Shown here: in pieces, positions 21,254-32,234 of the stretch
Numbering within the stretch: position 1 is the stretch's first letter
How the letters are laid out: every line of letters begins with the position of its first letter
DNA from: Gaeumannomyces sp. JS-464
Lineage: Eukaryota > Ascomycota > Sordariomycetes > Magnaporthales > Magnaporthaceae
Reading direction: 5' to 3'
Length of the DNA: 64,000 nt
Assembly (NCBI GenBank): GCA_002197995.1
Contig: NGZR01000003.1
Location: 7,398,254-7,462,253 of the forward strand
Position numbers and translations under genes: made by a program
The notes under the pieces: generated by a model
The model's database searches: none
What the model was told of the DNA's origin: nothing
Seen by the model: only the letters and a program-made list of their open reading frames with translations

Positions 21254-23249
21254 CTATTCCCACATCTCGTCTAGCTCCAAAGTTGAAGCAGCACGAACAA
21301 ATTCACGTCGCAGCTTTACCTGAATAGTGTCAGCGGTATGCACTCCTTCTCTTAGCGCTGCACAACGTCCCGTCGTGGTGTATAGGACCTTGAGACGGCT
21401 CGCACCGAGTGCTCGAACAACGTCGCCAACGTAGCCGTCCGCGCTGCGGTCATCCAGCCAGTGCAGTCCGTAAATGGCGCAGAATACTGTGTGCGGCATG
21501 AGCGCGAGGAGTTCTTCCAGCAGAGCTACAGCAGCGCCCCAGGTATTCGTCGTCCCATCCAGCACCTCGAGCCCTGCCGCCGAGAAGTCCAACGACGGAC
21601 CTTTGCTGGTCTCAAACTGCACGGGCAGCTGTTCGACCAGCTGACGCACAAGTGCGTACGCGAGAGCCAACGTCCCCCGCACCTCAGCAGTTGTAGCATC
21701 TGGATTGTCTGCATCGTGGGGCATGTGGCGTGGGAGCTCGCGAAAGTACGACACGACGGGGATCCTGTCCTCGTCGGCGAGATCAACAATTTTAGCTGCG
21801 AGCATGGCCAGCGGGTTGTCGAGGTCGTCGGCGGCCAGGTAAGGTGCTTCGAACCAGAGAGAGCCCGGTTCGTCCGACGCAGTCCACTCGCGCAGCCTCC
21901 CCAGCGCATTTGGGTCGACCATCATGGGCCGGAACGAGTCACTAGGGATCCGGACGCGGCTGCGGTCGAAGAAGGACTCGCAGCCTCGAGTGTGGTAGGC
22001 CACTTCCTCGGCAGCCCAGTGTGTCAAAGGAAACGTGTGATTCTCGGCATTGGCCATGAGTTTTTGAGGCTCATAGGATGCAGTGCTCACGAGCTCAACC
22101 AGACGCCCGCCGACCACTGACGTCCTCGTCGCCTTAGGTTCTTGCCCCCTCTTATAGCAGTGGATCGAGAGTCTTGGCCAGGTTCTTGCGCTCAGCGCTC
22201 AGCTGCAAGCGAATCTGTTCGGCCACCTCCCTGACGATCTGCTGCTTTATGTGCTCCATCTCAGCCCGTCGCCTCTCTCTCCTTCAAGACCGACCTGCCG
22301 ATCATGCTCAGCGTCTCGTGTCTGCTGTTCGACAAGTTCGCATGTCACAGGCAGCTCAGCTCGCCCACTCTGGGTCGCGAGGTGCCTGATCCGCTCGGCG
22401 AGACGGCCAGTGCGTGCCATCTCGGCGCCGAAGCGGCGCGAAAGGCTGTCACTAAAGGAGCCCAGCAGCCGCTTCCGCCGTGTCTCCATCATCCAGTCCA
22501 TGACGCCTGGCAGGAACAGGAAGACGTGAGCATAAAGCTCAGTCACAAGCTTGACCATGGCTTCCGTTGGGTAAAGCTGGAGGTCGGCGGCAACCCCGCC
22601 GACGTGCTCGCTTACGTGGCACAGCATGTCGGCGAGGCCTTCGGCGACCAGCTCGTGGCTGCCGCTCGCGCGCGCAATGGCATTGAGAGAGCCCGCAAAA
22701 ATGGAGACGTACTCGTTGCCCTCGGGGATGATCTTGAAGAGGTCGCCACGGCTGTCGAGTGTGCTGCCAAACCGGTGGAAGAGCTGCCGAGCCCGGCCGA
22801 GACGTCCGCTCTGGCGTTTCTTTTGCCATACGACATTCATGCCCCGGACCGTGTCGACGATCCCATTCATTGTCGGCTCGGAGTCCAGGCTGAGCCGATC
22901 CTCGGCGGGAAGGTTGCTTTGGAGCCGCTGCCATTTGTTGCGCAGCTTTTCCGACTCGACGGCAATCGTTTCCGAAATGGGATATCTAGTTCGATGGGTT
23001 CAAGTTAGAGCCTGGCCACGCACTCCAAGCGAATGGTGGCAAAATATAATACCGGTCATCATGCTTTGCAGGCCCTGCTTCGAAGAACCGCCTCCACGGG
23101 TTGTCTACAATTCCACGGCTGTCCGAGTTTCCCACCTTGTTCGAAAGCACCTGCGCCAACTGCGACGACGGCAGGCGGGCCTCCACTTCGGCGCTGTAAG
23201 CACAAACTAGCATTCTCGGCGCTTTGACGTTTGTAACACCCGTTGTCAT
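21254..23249 (-). CDS. DUF7708-like protein with degenerate P-loop-type domain, several frameshifts
   Basis: Probable fungal NLR-like or signalling protein. A possible first exon (from about 23249, VEARLPSSQLAQVLSN) is followed by a small intron (GTGCGT..CTAAC..CTAG, near 22985-23022; exon phase not fully resolved). Then comes ESEKLRNKWQRLQSNL and a DUF7708-type block (GRARQLFHRFGSTLDSRGDL, IIPEGNEYVSIFAGSL, VTELYAHVFLFLPGVMDW). A coiled stretch (KQQIVREVAEQIRLQLSAER) follows. After a second frame change the chain resumes with KRGQEPKATRTS and a domain that starts LREWTASDEPGSLWFEAPY and continues VVSYFRELP, VFCAIYGLHWLDDRS and LKVLYTTTGR. This resembles an NTPase fold without a normal Walker A. 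Frame changes near 22290 and 22150 are single bases. Whether the gene is broken or mis-sequenced cannot be told. Confidence 0.65.
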
Positions 23250-23894
23250 TTCACTTGCTGGTTGGCTGGCCCTCGTTGGGATGATTGTCTGGTTGTCCTA
23301 CCTCCCTCTAGGTAGCAATAGGCGGCTAGCCGCGAGCTTTCAGCTTGGCTCCCAGATCTTTATGATACGCGAAGGGAGGACTTCCCTATTGACCCCCCGT
23401 CTCGGCCCAACGTCCCCATAGGTAAGGCTGTGTCGCGGATCCATCAGCGGAATTTTGAGACACCGGGTCTCTTGGCTTCACTTCCCCGCTTCTGACCGGT
23501 ACTCCTGCAGCTGTGGCGCACTCCTCGACTGCTTCTCGTGGCAGGCCCCCATTGGCTGTGCTTCTACTCTTCCGACTGCAGCACCACACTATGTGTGGTT
23601 AGTGCAACATTTCGTCTGCATTAAAAGTAAGCAGAGGAGGTCAGGCTGGCAAATGATCGGCAAGAGCTCGGTTTTTAGTTATGGACGCCTCTTTGCATTC
23701 CTGGCCCACGTCAACTCACTCCCTCTCGACCCTTCATTGTCCTTCCCGCGCTGAAACTTCCCGCTTTGACACCAGGAGACGCTTTGAATCGCCTCGCATT
23801 TCCCCCACCTACACCAGAGAAATGGCTCAGCTTTCGCGTTCACCTGCGACCCAAAGCGCCGGCGCTGGGATATAACAGATTTTCCCCGTACTAG
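23250..23894. other. intergenic between divergent DUF7708-like and AAA genes
   Basis: About 645 bases between two divergently oriented genes, presumably holding both promoters. No gene or repeat is seen. Confidence 0.5.
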
Positions 23895-26546
23895 ATGTCC
23901 ATCATGGCAGACACGGAGTCAGGCATCTCTCGACAGGATCCAGTCATGCCCACCCAGACGCTCGAGGAAGACGAAGGTGGGCCAGGGAGCAGACCCCGGA
24001 TGCATTATGTGACGGAGCACAGGAGCCAGACGACAGGAGAGGTACTCTCACGCTCCGAGAGCAAGCCCTCCCCTGACGACGGCAATAGCGGTTTGGGAAC
24101 GCCGGTGACCTGCCCTCGTTCGAGCTCGTGAAGATCTACCGCGTCGTCGATGACAAAGACTTCCACAAGCATAACTCCGGGAAGAAAGGCCCGAGCCCGA
24201 TTTTCGGCAAAACAAGCTACAAGCTCCGGATCTATGCCCTGGAGCTCTAGAACGCCCTTCAGACAGTTGTGGAGTACTACCCTGACCAGGACTTGGAAGG
24301 CGACAAGATCGAGATCCCAGAGCCGTATCCCATCCTCTGCCACCACTACGACGAACTGGCCGAGTTTGCCAACAAGTGTCAAGCCATGCCTATGGAAGAA
24401 CTCTGCCTGCGACAGCGGGACGCACCGCGCCACATCCGTCTTTTGCTCAAGTTTCTGGACGAAGGGGTCATGAAGGGATATCGCGCCGAGCAAGAGCGGT
24501 TGAAAAGAGGCGTGTCAACCTTCGAGTGGTACTAGGTCGCTTTCAAACCAGGCAGCTTTGTCCTCACCGAGGAGGCAGGCAACACCGATCATTCCCGGAG
24601 CACGTCGGGCGAGTCCCTGTGGACGGTAGATATCGTCCACTCCGTCGCTGGAGGCTCGTTTACCAAGCCCGCTCAGGAGTGGGACGCCAATGTCTGGAGT
24701 CTCGAGTACAAAGGCGGCGAGTATCCCCCAGGGTTCGGGACGAGATAAATCTCGTCACTGGCAATTGGGATGGGGAGATGGAGAACAAGTCTGTCATCGC
24801 GTTCCCTGACGTGGCTAGCTTGATGAAGCACAAGATGGCGTCACGGTTGGTTGAACGAGGCAAGGCTTACTGGGCGCTGTTGCAAAAGCAATGCAAGCAC
24901 TACAGTGGGCTTACAGTCACCTCCCCACACAATAATGTTTGTGTACTAATTAACTCTGACACGATATTGGAACAGCCAGTACTAATTTGGAATGGCTTTT
25001 TGTTCAGGTCGAAGGCGCGGTCATGGCCGACATCCGGGCATTTTTCCAAACCAATTCTGGCATCCCGGATCCGGTTAGAGGAAGCCGACATTGCATCAAT
25101 CAAGAGGACATCAGGAAGTCACGAACGGACTGCGAGTGTGTCGCTTGCCAAGGAAGCAAAGCCTCAAAAGCCATCACCGCCAAGTTCGATAACTTTAACG
25201 AGATCGAGGTTGAAAAGGACGGCGATGGCCCTGCCACATGGATGAGTGAAGATCAGAGGACAGCGACCTGCCTTCTTCTCCCTGGATGTTTCCCAGCGTA
25301 CGTTTTCAGGACTCGGCCCTGGGGTGCGTTTTTCTTTTTACCTCCTTGCTCGCTGACTTTGCCCTTCCACATTTTCGCACGGCTAACACGATCCGTATTG
25401 AAAATGCCCCCCGAGGTTGTTTTGCTTCGTAGAGTATCTTTACGTCCTAAACTTCTCGGAACCCCAGTACGACGAAAACATGATTCACCACCTTGTGATG
25501 GATGAAAAGCGGCTACGAATCCTTAAAACACTGTTAAGATCCTTCGCCTAGATTAACAGTGATAGCAAAAAGATGGATGACAACCAGCAGTGGGCTGCCA
25601 ACTTTGTCAAAGGAAAGGCACAGGCCTCATCTTTCTGCTGCACGGGAAGCCTGGTGTCGGGAAGACATGCACTGCAGGTTTGTCTCTTCCCGGACGGCGG
25701 AAACTGTCAAGAAAAGCGAGCGTTCATGCTAACTCCCTCGACTGGGGCTTTACAGAGTGCATCGCAGACTTCACGAGGCGGCCCCTGATGGTGCTAACAT
25801 CAAGTGACATTGGCGTGTTCCCAGAGCTGGTCGAGCGCAACCTAACGAGTCACTTCAAGCGAGCAATGAGCTGGGGTGCTGTTCTGCTCATTGACGAGGC
25901 CGACGTCTTTATGGAGCGGAGATCGACGCAGGATCTGACCCGGAACAGCCTTGTTGCTGGTAGGCAGCGTGATCCCAGGTGACATTAACCTCCTTTCCAA
26001 GTACTTATTATTTCGCTTGTTTTCAGCTTTCCTCCGCGCGCTCAAGTTCTACCGCGGAATCCTATTTCTCACTACGAACCGGGTCGGCTCATTCGACGAC
26101 GCTTTCATCTCGCGCATCCACATGCAGCTGTACTACCTCGACTTTACAGACGATCAGCGGCAGCAGGTCTGGAAGACTTTCATGGACAAGCTTGTACGCG
26201 AGCGAGGCGACACGATGCGGCTCAGCATCGACGCCAAAGACTACACCGCCGGACGCGAGATGCGAGAGATGAAGTGGAACGGGAGGGAGATTAGGAACGG
26301 TAAGTTGACATCGGGCTGTTTTGCACTGCAAGTTCGTTGGGAGAAATCATCATTGACAGCGTCACAAACCCAGCATTCCAAACCGCTGTTGCTATGGCCG
26401 AGTTCTCCGCCCAAAGGGACTCGGAGGGGAAAATCCTGGTGACCGACAAGCACTTGCGCTCCGTAGTCGAGCTGTCGAGGGACTTCAAGAGTTACTCAAC
26501 GGAGCTGCACCGGGGGATGAAGAGAAGCGTGCACAGCGTCTGCTAG
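23895..26546 (+). pseudogene. AAA+ ATPase (DUF7025-AAA type) pseudogene
   Basis: The large fungal ATPase layout is clear: an N-terminal half with FELVKIYRVVDDKDF and RGVSTFEWY, then an AAA core. Walker A is LLHGKPGVGKTCTA, Walker B is VLLIDEADVFMERRST, sensor 1 is GILFLTTNRVGSFDDAF, and an Arg-finger-like SRIHMQLYY follows. Introns in the core are well formed: 25678-25755 (CTAAC branch), 25960-26026 and 26300-26373, each joining coding segments in frame (for example TCTAE to CIADFTRRPLM). In-frame stops lie at 24248, 24533 (TAG where family members have Trp, before VAFKPG), 24746 and about 25549. One G too few at 25617-25618 shifts the frame just before Walker A. The nonsense codons argue for a true pseudogene. 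Confidence 0.8.
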
Positions 26547-27160
26547 AGCGTCTCGACGAGTACCGGCCTTCGGGGCAAATTTGAAGGAATTCCTAGGCTG
26601 GTCGGCAGTTGGGTTACATGCGGGTTCGTGGTTGGCAGTTGGGCTACATGCAGGTTCGCTTTGGGGTTTTGGTGCCTGGAGGATTGCCCTTTCCTACTGC
26701 TTTTTCCCGTTTGGATCTTGCCGTGGACTTTTTCCTTGTGTTCTTTTTGCTAGCATTTAACGATTTCACGTCACGGTTTAAATTCCGGGGATGGCTTCAA
26801 ATGTGTGCTGCCGTTTGCTGCAAATTCTCGGTGTACGGGATCACGACGACTCGGAAGTCGGGAAGCTCATCGTGCGGCTGAGTCAGGGGCCACGCCGCGT
26901 CATCACGCCATTTTTGAGGCGTTTTTCGCTCCCGCTCTAGCGGATGCCTGGCCCGAGGTCCGACTGCCCGCCGCTGAGAAAATTCCGCACAGTGGTGCGA
27001 GCGGCTGAGCGGCGAGTTGACGGCACGCCGAGGTGGGTCGAGGCTGGAGCTAGCTGCCTGCTGAGGAGAAAAAGCTGCCAGGCAGAAGAATCGAGTCGTT
27101 CCTCCAAGCTGCCACCTCCAACATCGAGACATTTTGACTAGCCCATTCACTCGACACACA
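26547..27160. repeat. intergenic with 30-bp tandem duplication
   Basis: No gene is seen. At about 26598-26655 a 29-30 bp unit (core GGCAGTTGGGYTACATGCRG) is present twice in tandem, the copies differing by transitions. The rest should hold the promoter and 5' UTR of the SQR gene. Confidence 0.6.
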
Positions 27161-28520
27161 ATGCTGCCGACCTCGGCCGTCTCCGCTGCCCGCGCGGCCA
27201 GCTGGGTCCGGACTGCTGGGCCTAGAAGCTGGGCGATGCGCGGCATGGCCACTGCCGCCCCCGTGGCGTCGGCAACCCGCGCCCACAAGGTCGTCGTCGT
27301 CGGCGGCGGCACCGCTGGCATGTGCGCAAGCCACCAGCTGCTCCTGAGCGGCAGGTTCGCCCAGGATGACATTGCCATCATCGACCCCGCCGACTTCCAC
27401 CACTACCAACCCGGCTGGACACTGGTGGGCGGCGGGCTCAAGACCAAGGAGGAGCTGAGCAGGCCGCTGAAGAGCCTGGTCAACGACAAGCTCAAGTACT
27501 ACAAGGAGGCCGTCGGCTCCTTCAGCCCGACGGCAACTCAGTCACGCTCGCCAACGGCGACAGGCTCTCGTACGAGCACCTCGTCGTCGCGCCCGGCATC
27601 AAGATCGACCACGCCAGCATCAAGGGCCTGCCCGAAGCCCTGGCCGACGACTCGCTGCCCGTGTCCTCCATCTACGGCTACGACACGTGCAGCAAGGTCT
27701 TCCCCACCATCCAGGCGCTGAAGAGCGGCGCCGCCATCTTCACCCAGCCCGCTGGCGTCATCAAGTGCGCCGGCGCCCCGCAAAAAGCCATGTGGCTGGC
27801 CCTCGACCACTGGAAGCGCGCGGGGCTGTACAACCCGGCTAACCCGGCGTCGTCGCCCATTAGCATCACCTTCGCCACCGGCTTGGCGTCCATGTTTGGC
27901 GTGCCCAAGTACAGCGCCGCGCTCGAGAAGCTGCGCGTCGAGCGCGGGGTCGAGAGCCTGTTCCAGCATGACCTCGTCGAGGTGAACGGCACCACCGCGA
28001 CCTTCGCCGTCGCCGGGTCCGCCGACAAGGTGACGCGCAAGTTCGACCTGCTGCATGCCGTGCCCAAAATGGGCCCGCACGCCTTTGTCAAGAACAGCCC
28101 GCTGGGCAACGAGGCCGGCTACGTTGACGTCGACGACGCAACCACGCGCCACAATAAGTACCCCAATGTCTGGTCCATCGGCGACGCCTCCAGCCTGCCG
28201 ACCTCCAAAACCGCCGCCGCCATCACGGCCGAGTCGCCCGTCATGGTCAAGAACATTCTCCTAGTCATGGACGGCAAGGAGCCGCAGTCGACCTACGACG
28301 GCTACACGTCGTGCCCGCTCCTCACGAGTACGGCAAGGTCATGCTGGCCGAGTTCAAGTACTCGGGCGTGCCCAAGGAGACGTTTGCTTCACACCTGGGC
28401 GACCAGGCGGTACCGCGACGGGCTTTCTACTACCTCAAAAAGGACTTTTTCCCGTGGGTCTACTACAAGTCCATGGTCAAGGGGACGTGGGCAGGACCCA
28501 GGGGGTGGAGGGGTGCATAA
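27161..28520 (+). CDS. Sulfide:quinone oxidoreductase, mitochondrial (SQOR/HMT2 type), two frameshifts
   Basis: Flavoprotein of the inner mitochondrial membrane that oxidises sulfide and reduces quinone. ATG 27161. The first ~40 residues are Ala/Arg/Ser-rich without acidic residues, a mitochondrial presequence. The FAD site is VVVVGGGTAGMCA. HYQPGWTLVGGG and FATGLASMFGVPKYS are family motifs. Both redox Cys are present: in VIKCAGAPQKAM (codon 27766) and in YTSCPLLT (codon 28312). Two single-base losses break the frame: in CCC 27526-27528 (four C would give SPDGNSVTLANGD) and at 28325-28326 (GG would give LLTEYGKVMLAEF). With both, the chain is about 453 aa, the normal length, ending KDFFPWVYYKSMVKGTWAGP. 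Confidence 0.92.
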
Positions 28521-28929
28521 AAAATCCGAAATTAGGAACTGGACAGGTGCGCAATACTAATAAAATAGCTCAATAACATCTCCTCCCTTGTCGGTCGTGT
28601 CAAATCAGCTCGCCAAGGCAGAGTAGCTTTCGGCTTGGCACGGAGTTCAGCGCGTGTGTGTGTGTGTGTGTGTTTCTGGCGTTCCCCCCTTGTGTACCAC
28701 TCATCGGCGGAATGTCGAACCAGTTGGCCGGCAGCTCCAGGATAGGCTTCACCGACTTCGTAAAACAACACTGCTCCACGCCCCAGCCCAGCCCGAAACT
28801 GGTTCGCGTATCACATATCCGCCGCCTTGAGCCACTGCAGAATCTCGGCTTCCAACGTGCATGGCGTGCCCACGAGCCGCAGGTTGTGTTCGGTCAACTC
28901 GCCCTCCAACAATTGCGCTTGTCGCCGAT
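28521..28929. other. intergenic with (GT)10 microsatellite
   Basis: Between the 3' ends of the convergent SQR and amidoligase genes. It contains a GT dinucleotide run at 28654-28673. No gene is seen. Confidence 0.6.
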
Positions 28930-30123
28930 TCAACAGAACTTGTAACCCAGTCCGAGGCCAGCCAACCAAGTCCGGGACTTCTGGCTCATCATCGTGATGT
29001 GAAGGTTGCTTACATCATCGGCCTGGTTAATTCCATCTTCTAGAAAAGTCTCCACCCCCGCGGTTTTGGCGCTTTCCAGAAGGTTTTGAACGAAGTCAGG
29101 ATGATGGACTTCATCCAAAGCCCCCACCTTGTTGATGGTATCGCTAAATCGACTGGGGTTGAACCTGAGAGCCATCAGAACGAAGGCCATTGTGAAGGCG
29201 ATCCAGTGCTTTGCTTTTGTCGCTGTTGCGACCCCAGGACCTCGGCGGAACTCGACCGAACCAGCTTTGCCTTCCAAGGAAGGGAGAAAGTTCCATGAGA
29301 AGAACTTATTCTTGTTAGGACAAAGAAGCTCCACGATCTCATCCCTGGTAGACTTGTCGATCTTTCAAAAAGGGTTGGGAGGGCGCGCACGGGCCGTAAC
29401 ATTCGAAAGCCCGGACCAGCTCGTGCGCTTTCAAGTTTGACTTGCAAAAGTCGGTGGCCGAGTCCTGGCGGGAGGGAGGGCAACATCTCGCCGTAGCTGG
29501 TTCCTAAAACACCACGGCTTTGGCGAGGTTCCGAAGCTGGTCAAGCGAATGGGTACCTTGGGCCCAGGAAATGTGCACATGCGTGCCCGAAGTGGTATCC
29601 AGACGCAACTCAAATGATGATGTTAGGACCGACCAGAACGTGTCCATAACATCTGCCCAGGTGGAATCTGCCACTATAACCGGTGTGACGACCTCCAGGG
29701 GAAAAACCCATCGACATAATGGGCTTTGGAAAGCGAAGCATCGATGAGTACTGTCCATTTGGTATAGTCGACTTGGGCCTCGTCATCGGATGGATCGTAC
29801 ACATAGGATGGCATCGCGTTTTCCGAAAGGAGCTTCGCTACCGAGCGCAACATACGGAGAGCGTACTTGCGCCGCTCACCGCCCGAGGCCGTCTCGTTTA
29901 GGATGGGAAGCTCGGAGGAATGGAGTGGTCTCAGCTGCATCTCGAACTCGGCCCCGAAGTTGAATGGCAGCTCCTCGGCGCATTTCATCTCGTCCGGCTC
30001 CTCATCGTGACTTGGCTCCTTCGGTTTCCAAGCCTGACTTGTCGGTCTTCTGTGGTGGTGCCGAGCTCTTTTCCCATTCCCAGGTTCGAGGCTGCTTGCC
30101 CGCTTCTTCCCGCTGCAGTCCAT
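28930..30123 (-). pseudogene. Amidoligase-family protein, several frame breaks
   Basis: ATP-grasp-like COOH-NH2 ligase family (amidoligase_2), role in fungi unknown. ATG at 30121-30123, then a basic nuclear-type stretch (GKKRASSLEPGNGKRARHHH). The catalytic-fold signatures are FNFGAEFEMQLRP, DYTKWTVLIDASL, LEVVTPVIV, TTSGTHVHISWA and, near the end, GSVEFRRGPG. One C too few at 29698-29701 (GGGG on plus) breaks the frame within FFPLEVV. A TAG follows AVVF near 29513, and another frame change lies near 29365 before DKSTRDEIVELL. The last frame runs to the stop at 28930. It may be a damaged gene or a gene with assembly errors; the TAG favours damage. Confidence 0.7.
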
Positions 30124-30444
30124 TGCGCGTACCGAGGGAGGAAAATGGAGCTAGGAATAGCAATAACAACGTGAAAGAATTCAATGGCTGTAAGTATGGG
30201 GTAACTTCGAAGTGGATTGATACAATCAGAAGAAAACAAGAACCCAGTACAAGAAAAGCATATGGCGATCATTCGACAGCCTCATTCAAATCCAAGGTCC
30301 TGCCAGGTCTCTGATTGTTGATCTTGCTCCACCAGCAAGCCACGCACACGCTCGCGCTCCCCGCGCCTGCCGGAGGAGCGGTTTCCAAGGTGACCCGCCA
30401 CCTGAGGGCCATCTCGACCCAAGCAGGCAAGTACGCGCAGTCCT

Positions 30445-31986
30445 TCAGTTTGCGCCAGCCGGCATGCACACGCAGCCCACCTGGCCAAACAGGGCGGCCA
30501 CGCGCAAAGGCCCGAGATCAAACAGCTGCGTCGCGATATCCGGATTGAACCCTAGCTGCACCAGCAGGCGCGCCACCTCGGCGTGGCCCTCCCAGCAGGC
30601 CGCGTGGCACGGCGTGAGGCCCATCTCGCCGGCCATGTTTACCCGCGCGCCGAGCTTGACGAGCGCCTGTACGGCCCGCGTCGCCCCCGCCGCGGCGGCG
30701 TGCCAGGGCGGCGTCCTGCCGAAGCGGTCCAAGTAGTCGACCTGGCGGACAAAGACCGAGTTGTGTGTCTCGACGATGGACTGCAGCTCCGGGTTGCGGT
30801 TGTGCGACTGGTTCGCCTGGTCCTTCTACTGCACGATGCGCTCAATCAGCTCGCCGTTGTCCGCAACAGCCGCCCGGTACAGCACCGTCTCATCAAAAAC
30901 GTTGAGCATGCTTAGCGGCGAAAAGCCAGCCTCTCGGGGGCCAGCGACTCAAGGAGTTTAAAGCACGCCAGCTGCTCCTCGCGCGGCGCATACGCCGCCA
31001 GGAGGTGCATCGGCGTCTCGAGCAGCCCGACGGTGCGGGCGTCCAAAAGCTCTGCAACCATATCCGCTGCCTCATGGCTACGCAGGATGCACAGGATGGC
31101 GTCCTTGTGGCCCATCGTGGCCGCCACGTGCAGCGCCGCCCAACCGTGTTTGGTTGCCGTCGCCGGTGACACGCCGTCGTGAAGCACCCGGCGCATGGTG
31201 GGCAGATCGCCTCGAAGCGCGGCCACCTGCAAGCGCGCGCCTGCGCCATCGTGGCAGACACCTGACGCCTCGCTCCCGGTGTGGCCTTGGGCTGGCTGGG
31301 CCGGGGGGAGGGCCGCGGACGGCCTCATTACTCCTGCTTCTGCTCCCGCGCCCTATGATGTTCAGGGAAGAGGGTGACAGGCGCAGCTTTAACCTGGCCG
31401 GGTTGGCGAGACAGGCAAGCCTCTCAGCCCCGGATCTGTGACTCGGAACATGCCCCGACTCAGGGCTCGGATGTTCGCCCAAGGGCTCTCCCAAATACGC
31501 GCTCGCCCACGACCTAAGCTCCTTGTCGGGCGGCCTTGTCCGCACCCCCCGCATCCTCCCCTCGATAATGGACTCGAGGTTTGCGACAGACTCGCGGATG
31601 CAGCACGCCTCGGTCAGCAGGCGCACCTTTTCCTGCTCGTGCTCCTGCTCCACGGCGGTCGTGTCCAGCCGGAGCGCCGGCAGCTTGGCCGGGTTTTTGG
31701 GCGTATAGATCTTAACCTGCCGCGAGATTGAAAGCGCGGCATAGCTGCGGCGGTGCTGCTCTAGATTGCCGACGTGCGCGATCGATATCAACCTGTGGTC
31801 GTCGCCGAGCAGCCTTTGGAGGCTAAACCAGTGCACCAACCTCAGTACGTCCTTGGCGGCCAGCCGGACCTCGGCGTTCAGCTGCGCAAACACAGACGAA
31901 ACCGGCTCACCCGTACGGAAGTTTAGCTCTAATCTCCAACCCACAGGGCGGCCTGCCAACTGCTTGCTTTGGGTGGCTGGAGGCAT
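30445..31986 (-). pseudogene. Ankyrin-repeat protein, interrupted
   Basis: ATG at 31984-31986. The N-terminal ~190 residues (RLVHWFSLQRLLGDDHRL, then a charged stretch with QEHEQEKVRLL) belong to no family I recognise. After a frame change near 31325 come ankyrin repeats: GWAALHVAATMGHKDAILCI, LETPMHLLAAY, FDETVLYRAAVADNGELIE, FGRTPPWHAAAAGATRAVQA and GLTPCHAACWEGHAEVARLL. A TAG at 30826-30828 interrupts the repeats where the next residue after VQ would fall. The C-terminal end is unclear because another frame near 30270-30470 may continue it. Such proteins mediate protein binding; in fungi they are often parts of NLR-like receptors, but no NTPase is seen here. Confidence 0.7.
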
Positions 31987-32234
31987 GTGACTGAGTTTCG
32001 GGTGAGAGTAGAGTTTAATGGAAACCCTTTTCAGCAACTTTTTGCGGTATGTTGAACGCTATTGAGAACCTTCCGTCGCGGCAAGCCGAGTGACTCAACT
32101 CGTTTTGTCCCGAGCCATCGGAGATGGCTCCACCAGCCTAATTATACAATCTTGCCGCGTCCCTTGTTGTTTTGTTGCACATAGCCAATCCATTGTTGTC
32201 TCGCATTTTTTTGCAGCACAATCCCAAGCACACT

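Noticed and set aside
28654..28673. GT run as a regulatory element
   Set aside because: Simple microsatellite between convergent genes; nothing supports a function.
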